Shown piece after piece: positions 9,473 to 17,799 of a stretch of DNA of 64,000 bases (position 1 is the first letter of the stretch; each line of letters starts with the position of its first letter). The notes beneath the pieces were generated by a model. That model had not been told where the DNA came from, ran no database searches, and was given only the letters and a program-made list of their open reading frames with translations. The DNA comes from Paenibacillus sp. FSL R10-2734 (GTDB lineage Bacteria > Bacillota > Bacilli > Paenibacillales > Paenibacillaceae): NCBI RefSeq assembly GCF_037963865.1, contig NZ_CP150170.1, forward strand, positions 1,116,001 through 1,180,000, given 5' to 3'. Both the position numbers and the translations under genes were made by a program.

Positions 9473-11077
9473 ATGCTTGGATTAGGCCCTAAAGTGGCCG
9501 GGCTTTCAATTGAAGCTACCGGAATCCGTTACATTAGTTTTAAGAATAAACAGTCATGGGAAGTCCGCAAAAAACGGTTTCTCCCGCTCCTTCCAGGCAT
9601 GATCATTGAGAATCAGGTGGCGGATAGCGAGGCGCTGTATGATCGGGTCAGGGAGTGGGTGAAGAAGGAAGGGTTAAGGGGCAGCAAGGTTTCCTTGTCT
9701 ATTCCACCTTCGCAGATCATCATCCGCAAAATGAGCATCCCAAGTACCAACGACAAACAGGTAGAACAGCTTGTGAAGCTGGAAGTGGAGACCGGGCTAC
9801 ATCTGCCATTTGAAAATCCAGTGTACGACTATGTAACGCTCGAAGTGGATGAGGAGCATAGCCATTTGCTTGTTTTTGCCGCTCCGCGAAAATCAATTCA
9901 AGATTATGTAGAAATTCTGGAGCGCGCGGGCCTACGAATAAGCAGTGTTGAAATTTCGGCAACGGCATTGGCACGTAGTATAGCGACTGGACACGGAGAG
10001 AGCTTTGCGGAAACGATGCTGATTAACTTAGAGCCATCGGTCATGGACATTTATATGTTCAGAAGCGGAAATCCGGTATTCATTCGCACGATTAATTTGC
10101 TTGATCTTCATAAGGGTAGAAATATTGCGGCATTGGAATTTATGGCAGACAGTGAGACCTTGGCAGAAACAGCAGTTGCTGTGGAAGAACGCTTATCACC
10201 GGAGCAAATGGTGGAGATCACCGCGGAAATCTCGCGGATGCTCAGCTTCTACCAATACAGCTTGCACGATGGCTCAACTCGTATCAAAAACTTAGTCATA
10301 ACAGGTGCCCCCTCCATTCGTAAACAGCTAGACCTAGAGCTCCAGCAGTCGTTGGCAGAACTCGAAATTACACCGATTAGTCTAGACCAGATGGCTAAAG
10401 ATGCTGTATCTGATCCCGAGCTAAATGATTACCGAGTTGCAGCAGGGACAGCGCTAAAAAGCAGTATCAGCGTGGACACAATTGACCTACTACCGAGAGA
10501 AGATCGGGAGACGTTATTATTCCCTTATGTGACCATGGGTCTTGTGGCGATCTGGCTGGTGGGAACGATTGGGACGGGGATTTATTTTTCGGCCAATAAG
10601 GGTCAAATCTCTAATGGTAAAGAAGAGCTGCAAGGCTTACAGGATCGCAGTTTAATGCTACAGGTTGAGCTTGGGAAACTTAAGAACAGCGGACCTGGGC
10701 AGTTAGATCGGAAGACGGCAATCGCAGAAATTCAGAACAATAAGGTACTTGCTGTTCCTATTCTGGATGAACTAGTTGAAGGATTGCCGGCGGGTGCTTT
10801 TATCCGTGACATTAACTACACCTACCGAACATCGATTGACCTGACTGTAAATGTACCTACGATGGTGGATGCTTCTAACTATTTAAGACAACTACGTCAG
10901 ATGTCTTTTACAGTGGATTCGCCTATTCAGAGGCTGACCGAAGGAACAACGAATGCAACAACTTCTTCGAATATGTACACTGCTATTTATAAATTAAACT
11001 TATTAGCAAATAATCAACAGACAAATGGAACGGATGCAAGCCAAGAGGAGGTGAACAGCGATGGAACAGTTCAATAA
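9473..11077 (+). CDS. pilM: PilM-PilN fusion, type IV pilus alignment subcomplex
   Basis: 534 residues from ATG 9473. Residues 1 to about 340 form the actin-like PilM fold (start MLGLGPKVAGLSIEATG). Then IDLLPREDRE, a typical PilN N-terminus, leads into one membrane span (FPYVTMGLVAIWLVG), a coiled coil and a ferredoxin-like PilN domain. The two usually separate proteins are therefore joined. A TTG at 9452 would add seven residues, but it lies inside the proposed TnpB element and lacks a ribosome-binding site. The present start has only a weak site (ACGGA), because the insertion removed the strong one. It overlaps pilO by 17 bases. Confidence 0.9.
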   Translation: MLGLGPKVAGLSIEATGIRYISFKNKQSWEVRKKRFLPLLPGMIIENQVADSEALYDRVREWVKKEGLRGSKVSLSIPPSQIIIRKMSIPSTNDKQVEQLVKLEVETGLHLPFENPVYDYVTLEVDEEHSHLLVFAAPRKSIQDYVEILERAGLRISSVEISATALARSIATGHGESFAETMLINLEPSVMDIYMFRSGNPVFIRTINLLDLHKGRNIAALEFMADSETLAETAVAVEERLSPEQMVEITAEISRMLSFYQYSLHDGSTRIKNLVITGAPSIRKQLDLELQQSLAELEITPISLDQMAKDAVSDPELNDYRVAAGTALKSSISVDTIDLLPREDRETLLFPYVTMGLVAIWLVGTIGTGIYFSANKGQISNGKEELQGLQDRSLMLQVELGKLKNSGPGQLDRKTAIAEIQNNKVLAVPILDELVEGLPAGAFIRDINYTYRTSIDLTVNVPTMVDASNYLRQLRQMSFTVDSPIQRLTEGTTNATTSSNMYTAIYKLNLLANNQQTNGTDASQEEVNSDGTVQ

Positions 11078-11666
11078 ATACCGCTCTCCAATTGTACTAG
11101 GTGTATTGATTCTGTTCCTGATGCTGTTTGCTTTTTATATGCTGGGTGTTCAGCCGACCAATAAGGAAATATCTGCACAGAACGCCGAGATCAGCCAGCT
11201 GGAAAAGGAGGCAGAGATTCTCCAAACTAAAATTAATGAACTTAAAAGCGATGCTACTTCTGTGGATTCGGAACAACAAGAACTTCTAGCAGCACTCCCG
11301 AAAGGCGATGACAGCGAAGGCTTGATCGTTGATTTGTGGGGAGTTAGCACTTCCTCAGAAGCGCGACTAAAAGATGTTAGCTTTATTTTGGATGAGGCTA
11401 ATCCGATTCAGCAAATGACAGGCTCAGCAGAAGTACTGTTCCCGACTGTCAAACAGATCAAAATGACTGCGGTAATAGAAGGTACGTATACGGGTATACG
11501 ACAGTGGATGGAGGATTTACAGAAGCTGCCCCGTATCGTGAATGTAGACTCGTTTAATTTTCAACAATCCTATGAAGAGCGATCTAATGATAGTCCTGAA
11601 AGCATCTTGACCGCGAACGTAGCTTTTACCGCTTATTTTGAGGCTACTACTCCATCTTCCAATTAG
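11061..11666 (+). CDS. pilO: PilO-like type IV pilus biogenesis protein
   Basis: 201 residues. An N-terminal membrane span (about 10-30, IVLGVLILFLMLFAFYMLG) is followed by a coiled coil (about 35-70) and a small alpha/beta periplasm-type domain ending YFEATTPSSN, the PilO layout. It partners PilN in the alignment complex. Start ATG 11061 has GAGGAGGTG upstream inside the end of pilM. It is the last pil gene; no PilP or PilQ secretin is expected in a Gram-positive, and none is seen. Confidence 0.85.
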   Translation: MEQFNKYRSPIVLGVLILFLMLFAFYMLGVQPTNKEISAQNAEISQLEKEAEILQTKINELKSDATSVDSEQQELLAALPKGDDSEGLIVDLWGVSTSSEARLKDVSFILDEANPIQQMTGSAEVLFPTVKQIKMTAVIEGTYTGIRQWMEDLQKLPRIVNVDSFNFQQSYEERSNDSPESILTANVAFTAYFEATTPSSN

Positions 11667-11698
11667 GCTTCTCACCATTGCATGAATTCAATTACACT

Positions 11699-11737
11699 AC
11701 TCCATTTTTCCTGTAAATCAGGAGGGTGGAGTTTTTT
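11699..11737 (+). terminator. Terminator of the pil operon
   Basis: ACTCCA ... CCTG / CAGG ... TGGAGT form an interrupted stem followed by TTTTTT. It marks the 3' end of the pilus transcript. Confidence 0.75.
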
Positions 11738-11862
11738 CATACCTAAAAGAATATAAATGCGTTTTCATCCTTCTGATTATTGGGTATTTTAGCTTGCGGG
11801 GTGCATAAGCTGGAACAGTGGCTATCGCCTGTATTTTTCAGATGACAAAGGAGGAATTCCGA

Positions 11863-12465
11863 ATGAACAAAAAGTGGATGATTGGTTCGTTGGCGCTTTC
11901 TATAGGCCTGATCTCAGCAGGTGGGGGAGTTATGGCAGCTTCGCCGTCAGCAGGGAGCACGGCAATCAAGAAGGTGGCTGTGTCTGCGCCTGGGAAAGAG
12001 GGCCCTGCAACCATCAATAATTTGACGGTGAAAAGTATTATTCCGCTCGTAGTCCATGCAAGAGCTCTTTATTTCTATAGCAATCGAGGCGGGAATGTTT
12101 TCCCGATCGAAACCTTCACGTACAAAGCACAGGAGTACCGTTATCTTTCCAGTGACATTGGCACAAAGGCGAAGCTGATGAATTACATAAAAAAGGCCTA
12201 CACTCACAATGCAGCAGCATATTATGTGCAGACTCAGTTTTTGGAGCATAACGGAAGGATGTCGCAGGTTAATGCAGATTTGGGTAATTTATTGATGTAT
12301 GAAAAAGCCACCGCCCGCATGCTCTCCAAGACTGCGACAACCGCTGAATTTGAACTAACCGTTCCTTATCCAGAAGCGCAGGGAAGCAGTGAATCGGTGT
12401 ATGTGAAGCTGAAGAAAGTGGAGGGATACTGGAGAATCGACACGTCGCCGGATATTCTTTTCTGA
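11863..12465 (+). CDS. Secreted IseA-like DL-endopeptidase inhibitor
   Basis: 200 residues from ATG 11863, chosen because GGAGGAATTC lies just upstream and a signal peptide starts there (MNKKWMIGSLALSIGLISAG, cleavage near VMAAS). A GTG 45 bases upstream has no such support. The centre (YKAQEYRYLSSDIGTKAKL) resembles IseA/YoeB of Bacillus, which binds and inhibits NlpC/P60 autolysins (LytE, LytF, CwlO) outside the cell. Length and C-terminal WRIDTS fit that family. Placement between pil and cell-wall genes is consistent with cell-wall stress control. Family recognition is from memory. Confidence 0.7.
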   Translation: MNKKWMIGSLALSIGLISAGGGVMAASPSAGSTAIKKVAVSAPGKEGPATINNLTVKSIIPLVVHARALYFYSNRGGNVFPIETFTYKAQEYRYLSSDIGTKAKLMNYIKKAYTHNAAAYYVQTQFLEHNGRMSQVNADLGNLLMYEKATARMLSKTATTAEFELTVPYPEAQGSSESVYVKLKKVEGYWRIDTSPDILF

Positions 12466-12509
12466 GGATAGGGGAAGGAAGAAGAGGAAGGAAGATGGAG
12501 GGGCTACGA

Positions 12510-12911
12510 TTAACAGCGCTTCAGGTCAGAGGTATAGACAACACCTGCGAATTTGCCTTTACGGGTAATAATGACACAATCATTCTTCATAGGATCTGGG
12601 CGGCTCATAGCAGTAGCTAATACGGCGTCAACTGGAGTGGAGATATCAAAGAGGAGTGGAGTTTTGTTCATAAGCTTCATGGCAGGTTCTTTGTAGAACA
12701 GATCTACCCCTGATCTTCCTGTGGCTTTTAAAAAGAAACGTTCGCTCATTAACAATCCAAGCGGTTCATTCGTGGCGTTACAGACGACGATGCATTTAGA
12801 TTCTGGATGCTGGAACATTACGCGCAGGGCTTCTCTGCAGGTACGTGAGGCAAAAATAGCAGGTGCACTGCGGACAATACTAGAGAGATCATTTACAAGA
12901 GCTGTTGACAT
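12510..12911 (-). CDS. CBS-domain protein
   Basis: 133 residues from ATG 12911. An alternative ATG nine bases upstream overlaps the ribosome-binding site, whereas AAGG lies 9 bases before 12911. Two CBS motifs are recognisable (about 10-60 and 75-130, ending DCVIITRKGKFAGVVYTSDL). Such stand-alone CBS pairs bind adenine nucleotides and act as energy or stress sensors; the partner is unknown. It is a single gene convergent with the IseA-like gene. Confidence 0.75.
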   Translation of the reverse strand: MSTALVNDLSSIVRSAPAIFASRTCREALRVMFQHPESKCIVVCNATNEPLGLLMSERFFLKATGRSGVDLFYKEPAMKLMNKTPLLFDISTPVDAVLATAMSRPDPMKNDCVIITRKGKFAGVVYTSDLKRC

Positions 12912-13010
12912 GGTGTTCATCCTTTCTGATTATAGGTCTACTTCTAATGTACCCCCGAATCGTAAATTTTAAAGTCGGGAAAGGTCATCTACAGGTAAAA
13001 TTAGTATATG

Positions 13011-13049
13011 AAAAAACGGTCGGACCTCAGGGGTCTGACCGTTTTTTTT
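13011..13049 (-). terminator. Bidirectional terminator after VanW gene
   Basis: The near-perfect stem AAAACGGTC-GACC / GGTC-GACCGTTTT has T-runs on both strands. It lies 42 bases past the VanW stop. Confidence 0.85.
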
Positions 13050-13090
13050 GTTATGGGACACCGAAGGCGCTTATTATGGGTACGGGTACG

Positions 13091-14518
13091 CTATTCGCTA
13101 CGAACGCCATCCTCTACTAATTGCTTTCTAGGGACTTCTGGAATTACAGATTTACTCACGCCTCCGCGATTGATGGCGATTAATCGTTTTTGCGCGTAAT
13201 ACACATCGCGGGAGAGCTTTTTTACTTCAGTAGATTTACCGTCAACAAACCGGGTGCTGTAGGTCTCCACAACATATCCGGTTTTCCCATTTTGTATAAC
13301 ACGTGTGCCTCCGCGGGGGAGTGAAGGATCGTTTACGTACTTGTCGACTGGAGGCAGCACCTCTACAATTTGTGAATGAACTTTATAAGTAACATTTTGC
13401 GGAAAGGTACCGAAGAGCTTAATCGTTAGTGATCGGCCTTGCACAGCCGCTTTAATGACAAGATATTTGCCAGTTGTATTGCGAAAACGGAAGTTGATAT
13501 AGCCTTCAGCGAATGTCGCATCCTGGCCTTTGGGTAGATAGTTAACCGGCAAAGAATGGTTGCGCCGCTCCACAATCTCCAGTCCGGTGCGTAGAGCCGC
13601 GTTGTACAGCGTACTGGAAACTTGGCAGATTCCGCCGCCGACACCTGCCTGTAGCTTACCGTTCACGATTACTGGCGCTTCGCGGAAGCCATATTCTATT
13701 TTTGCTTTTTCAATAGCTTTGCCATAGTCAAAGACGGCTCCAGGTGGGAGCACGGTTCCGTTCACAGCTTTGGCCGCTGCTTCAACGTTGTAGATGCGTC
13801 CAGGTCCACTTGCCCCGAGAGAGGTGCTAAATTGCATGATTTTTCGCTCAATGCCTTGCTCCTTTAAAGCATTTAGGGTGATATCCGGTTGTAATATGGT
13901 TAAAGGAACTTCCAGTGTGATCCCCTTCTCCTGTAGCGCAATCAGACGAGTAAAGCGAGTGGGGGCAGCAGCCCATAGTGAAGTCATCATCCCTGTCCAA
14001 TCTACCTCGAGGGAAGTCTTATCGGGCGTATACACTACACGATCATTTCCGGTAATTCGCCGCGTAGCATCCACTGGATCTCCAAAGGATTCTCTCTCCC
14101 AAGCGGGACTTAGGATGGTCTGTAATTGTGCAATATCCAGATGGGCTTCAAGACTCCAATTCTGGGGGAAGCTGTAGCGCGCTTTTACCCGATCCCATAG
14201 CTGGCCTTCTGTAAGATCCTGTAGACCTCGCTCAAATGCTGCGGCTTCATAGGTCATTCCGGCTTGTTTAAGATTGAGTGTAAGCTCAGAATTTCCTTCG
14301 ACCTTCAGGACAAGAGGGACAGCTTCCAGGGCAGGGAGCTTCTTCTGTAGCTCGGAGCGAACCTCTGAGATGTTCAGCCCGCCCACCTCCCATCCGGCAA
14401 GGGTTGTACCCTTTGGAAGCGTGCTTTTATGACCATATAGATATAGTCCCCCATATATTAATGAACAGATAAGAATGAGTGCAGTAACTACTATGAGGGC
14501 AAGATGGATTTTTTTCAT
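13091..14518 (-). CDS. VanW family cell-envelope protein
   Basis: 475 residues from ATG 14518, chosen because GGAAGGAG lies 7 bases upstream; an ATG at 14557 lacks this. An N-terminal membrane anchor (about 5-27) is followed by peptidoglycan-binding-like domains (about 60-230). The VanW domain spans about 255-380, with GGGICQVSSTLYNAA and RNHSLPVNYLPKGQDAT. A G5-like tail follows. VanW proteins occur near glycopeptide-resistance genes and in many cell walls, but their enzymatic role is unknown. It stands alone, convergent with the gene upstream. Confidence 0.9.
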   Translation of the reverse strand: MKKIHLALIVVTALILICSLIYGGLYLYGHKSTLPKGTTLAGWEVGGLNISEVRSELQKKLPALEAVPLVLKVEGNSELTLNLKQAGMTYEAAAFERGLQDLTEGQLWDRVKARYSFPQNWSLEAHLDIAQLQTILSPAWERESFGDPVDATRRITGNDRVVYTPDKTSLEVDWTGMMTSLWAAAPTRFTRLIALQEKGITLEVPLTILQPDITLNALKEQGIERKIMQFSTSLGASGPGRIYNVEAAAKAVNGTVLPPGAVFDYGKAIEKAKIEYGFREAPVIVNGKLQAGVGGGICQVSSTLYNAALRTGLEIVERRNHSLPVNYLPKGQDATFAEGYINFRFRNTTGKYLVIKAAVQGRSLTIKLFGTFPQNVTYKVHSQIVEVLPPVDKYVNDPSLPRGGTRVIQNGKTGYVVETYSTRFVDGKSTEVKKLSRDVYYAQKRLIAINRGGVSKSVIPEVPRKQLVEDGVRSE

Positions 14519-14748
14519 GATTAATCTCCTTCCTGGATAGCATCTGCGAGCGAGCACCGTAGGTGCTTTTTCTATTTATATGTACAGACATTACAAAACT
14601 TTCGAATTGTGGAGCAGTTACGGGGTACTCAATCGGTTACAGATTTGTTACAATAGATACATTGCGGAAATATTGAAGTTTATGGAAACTTACGCTAGAC
14701 CCTGTCGATTCACACAAGTGGAAAATGTCATAATTGGGAAGTGAGAAA

Positions 14749-15435
14749 ATGATTGAAATGCAAGACGTATGGAAGACATACCCTAACGGAACTCACGCAC
14801 TGCAAGGAGTTTCAGTAAAAATTGACCGCAACGAATTCGTGTATATTGTCGGTCCATCCGGCGCTGGTAAATCTACTTTTATGAAATTGATTTATAGAGA
14901 AGAAGTGCCAACTAAAGGCCAAATTTCTGTAGGAGGCTTTAACATAGGGAAGCTTAAACAACGCAAAATCCCTTATGTGCGCCGTAATATCGGCGTTGTG
15001 TTTCAAGACTTTCGGCTACTGCCAAGGATGACGGCGTATGAGAATATCGCTTTTGCCATGGAGGTTATTGAAGCGCCTAAGAAGGTCATTAAGAAACGTG
15101 TGAATGAAGTTCTCGATCTGGTTGGACTTAAAAATAAAGCGAATCGTGAACCCTCACAGCTTTCAGGTGGAGAGCAGCAGCGAATTGCAATTGCACGTGC
15201 GATCGTTAACAACCCATCTGTTATTATTGCGGACGAGCCTACGGGTAACTTGGACCCTGAGACTTCATGGGGCATTATGCAGCTGCTGGACGAAATTAAT
15301 TTTCGTGGAACAACGATTGTAATGGCTACCCATAATAGAGATATTGTGAACAAAATGCGAAAACGCGTGCTTGCAATTGAGAATGGAAACATTGTGAGAG
15401 ACCAGGCGAGAGGGGAATATGGCTATGAGTTTTAA
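14749..15435 (+). CDS. ftsE: Cell division ATP-binding protein FtsE
   Basis: 228 residues, the standard FtsE length, from ATG 14749 with GGGAAGTGAG upstream; a TTG at 14734 is less likely. ABC motifs: Walker A GPSGAGKST, signature LSGGEQQR, Walker B VIIADEPTG. FtsEX does not transport a substrate but transmits ATP hydrolysis across the membrane to activate a peptidoglycan hydrolase. The gene overlaps ftsX by 17 bases and heads the ftsE-ftsX-M23-ctpB series. Confidence 0.96.
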   Translation: MIEMQDVWKTYPNGTHALQGVSVKIDRNEFVYIVGPSGAGKSTFMKLIYREEVPTKGQISVGGFNIGKLKQRKIPYVRRNIGVVFQDFRLLPRMTAYENIAFAMEVIEAPKKVIKKRVNEVLDLVGLKNKANREPSQLSGGEQQRIAIARAIVNNPSVIIADEPTGNLDPETSWGIMQLLDEINFRGTTIVMATHNRDIVNKMRKRVLAIENGNIVRDQARGEYGYEF

Positions 15436-16342
15436 GACCTTCTTGCGACATATGCGGGAAGGCTTCAAAAGCGTATTCCGTAATGGCTGGATGTCGATTG
15501 CTTCTATCATTTCCATTGTCGTCTCTCTTTTTATACTAGGCGTATTTATCCTTCTTGTTCTAAATGTGAATGCTGTAGCGGATGAGGCAGACAGTCAGGT
15601 ACAAATTAATGTGCATTTGGCACTAAATGTAGATCAGAAGATGCGTGAGACTTTGCAGACTGAAATTGGCAATATGCCGGAGGTCAGCAAGATTACGTTC
15701 ATCTCCAAGGACCAAGGTCTTAAAGATCTTCGTGCAGATATGGGGAAAGATGCAGCCGAGCTTCTGGAAGGGTTCGATGAAGACAATAATCCTCTCCCAG
15801 ATACACTTAAGGTAGAAGTTGTTGAACCTACTACGGTAGCATTTGTGGCTGAGAAGATTGAAGCACTCAACAAGACATATGCTGAACAGCAGCCTATTTA
15901 CAAAGTGAAATATGGTAAGGGCTCGATAGAAACCTTGTTCAAAATAACGCGCGCCGTACGCAACATTGGTTTTATTTTTGTAGCAGGACTGGCTCTTATG
16001 TCTATGTTCCTCATCTCCAATACAATTCGGGTCACGATTCTAGCTCGTCGTAAGGAGATTGGCATTATGAAGCTGGTAGGTGCGACAAATTATTTTATTC
16101 GCTGGCCTTTCTTTATAGAAGGGGCATTGATCGGACTGATCGGATCGCTCATCACCTCGGGTATCTTGTATTTGGGTTACAGCAGTTTGGAATCCTCCAT
16201 ACAGGGCGATCCTATGCTCCAATTGCAGCTGATTCCATTTGGTGATATTTGGATGCTGTTCTTTGGAGTGCTAATTGGGCTAGGCGTGCTGATCGGCGTC
16301 TGGGGAAGTACGGTTTCAATACGTAGGTTCTTGAAAGTTTAA
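15419..16342 (+). CDS. ftsX: Cell division permease-like protein FtsX
   Basis: 307 residues with four membrane segments: one near 22-45, then three in the C-terminal FtsX/MacB-type domain (about 185-300). The extracellular loop (about 50-170) is where FtsX binds its hydrolase or adaptor. The motif ARRKEIGIMKLVGAT is typical. Start ATG 15419 lies inside ftsE with GAGGGG upstream. The next gene encodes an M23/EnvC protein only 30 bases on, a likely partner. Confidence 0.95.
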   Translation: MAMSFKTFLRHMREGFKSVFRNGWMSIASIISIVVSLFILGVFILLVLNVNAVADEADSQVQINVHLALNVDQKMRETLQTEIGNMPEVSKITFISKDQGLKDLRADMGKDAAELLEGFDEDNNPLPDTLKVEVVEPTTVAFVAEKIEALNKTYAEQQPIYKVKYGKGSIETLFKITRAVRNIGFIFVAGLALMSMFLISNTIRVTILARRKEIGIMKLVGATNYFIRWPFFIEGALIGLIGSLITSGILYLGYSSLESSIQGDPMLQLQLIPFGDIWMLFFGVLIGLGVLIGVWGSTVSIRRFLKV

Positions 16343-16372
16343 TATTATTTAGTGAAGGATGGGGAGTGCGAG

Positions 16373-17674
16373 TTGAAGAAGATTGCCGCCGGACTAGCCG
16401 TAATATTACTAGCTGTCACTATATTCCAGCCCTCTGACGGATATGCCAAGAAAACAAGTGTTGCCGATATCGACAAGCAGTTAAAGCAGCTACAAAAAGA
16501 GGTGCAGGAAGCTAAGGCGCAGCAGGAGAAAGCGGCGTCCCAAACGCAGGAAGCACAGCATTATAAGAATAAGACGAATCTGAATCTGAAGTATGTATTA
16601 CAGCAAGTGGATCAAGTTAAGGGGAAAATGACCGAAATCTCTACCAAAATTTCCGATACAGAAGTATCTTTGAATGTTACCGCAACGGAATTGGATAAAG
16701 CAGAGGCGCGAGTCGCCTCCAGAGAGGAAGTCTTAGGTTCACGTGTTCGGTTAATGTATACCGATGGAGCGGTTTCTTACTTGGATGTATTGCTCTCATC
16801 GACAAGCTTCGCTGATTTTCTAGACCGCGCAGATTCACTTAAGATGATTGTGGATCAGGATCAGGAGCTCCTAGTTCAACATAAGCTGGACAAGCAGACG
16901 GTTGTAGAGAAGAAACAGGAGCTCGAGGGGCAATATGCTCAAGCCAAGCAACTGTACACTTCTCTGGAACAACAGAGAAGTCTGCTGAAGGAGAAAGAAG
17001 CTGAGAAGCAGGAGCTTATCGCATTCTATGATAAGCAAATTCAAGAAGGCGATGAACTAAGCGAAGAGCAGAATGAGAAGCTGGTCAAACTGGCAAGCGA
17101 ACGCTCTGCGCTGGAAACGCAAAAGGATAAGATTAAGGCAGAGGAAGCGGCTCGTAAAGCAGCAGCGGCCAAGGCAGAGGCAGCTCGTCGAGCAGCGGCG
17201 GCTGCCAAGAAGGCTGCTGCTAGCAAAGGAAGCAGTAGTTCAAGCTCCAGCTCCAGTGAAACGGCTTATGCAGGTGGAGATGGACCGTTTCTACTTCCTG
17301 TAGGATCAGCAAGAATTTCATCCCCTTTTGGGCCACGGACACATCCGATCACGGGTGAGAGGGGCAAAGTACACACTGGTGTCGACTTCGCAGTTGGACA
17401 GGGAACCAACATTCATGCGGCGGATTCCGGAACGGTTATCTTGGCTGAATGGTGGAGTGGTTACGGATACTGCGTAATTATTGATCATGGAGGTGGAGTT
17501 TGGACCCTCTACGGACATATACGCAAAGGCGGTATTAAGGTTAGCAATGGAGATAGAGTCAATCGCGGCGATGTGATAGCTGAATCCGGATCCACAGGTA
17601 ATTCAACGGGTCCCCATCTTCATTTCGAAGTGCGGATTGACGGTAAGCCAGTAAATCCTATGCCTTATCTCTAA
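16373..17674 (+). CDS. EnvC-like M23 peptidoglycan endopeptidase
   Basis: 433 residues from TTG 16373, chosen because GGGGAG is 7 bases upstream and a clean signal peptide follows (KKIAAGLAVILLAVTIFQPS). Residues about 30-250 form long coiled coils like EnvC/CwlO N-domains. An Ala/Lys/Arg-rich then Ser-rich linker (about 255-300) follows, then the LytM/M23 domain. The zinc ligands HTGVDF and GPHLHFEV are present, so it should be catalytically active, unlike E. coli EnvC. Its position directly after ftsEX implies that FtsX controls it. Confidence 0.92.
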   Translation: MKKIAAGLAVILLAVTIFQPSDGYAKKTSVADIDKQLKQLQKEVQEAKAQQEKAASQTQEAQHYKNKTNLNLKYVLQQVDQVKGKMTEISTKISDTEVSLNVTATELDKAEARVASREEVLGSRVRLMYTDGAVSYLDVLLSSTSFADFLDRADSLKMIVDQDQELLVQHKLDKQTVVEKKQELEGQYAQAKQLYTSLEQQRSLLKEKEAEKQELIAFYDKQIQEGDELSEEQNEKLVKLASERSALETQKDKIKAEEAARKAAAAKAEAARRAAAAAKKAAASKGSSSSSSSSSETAYAGGDGPFLLPVGSARISSPFGPRTHPITGERGKVHTGVDFAVGQGTNIHAADSGTVILAEWWSGYGYCVIIDHGGGVWTLYGHIRKGGIKVSNGDRVNRGDVIAESGSTGNSTGPHLHFEVRIDGKPVNPMPYL

Positions 17675-17799
17675 TTTTTAAAGCACTTATAACTCATATT
17701 ATTTGATTGTACGGCATATACTGGAAGAGATACCGTACCTTTCAGGACGGACATAGGGTATTGTTTACGAGATGGACAAGAAGGGACGGTGGAAACATC

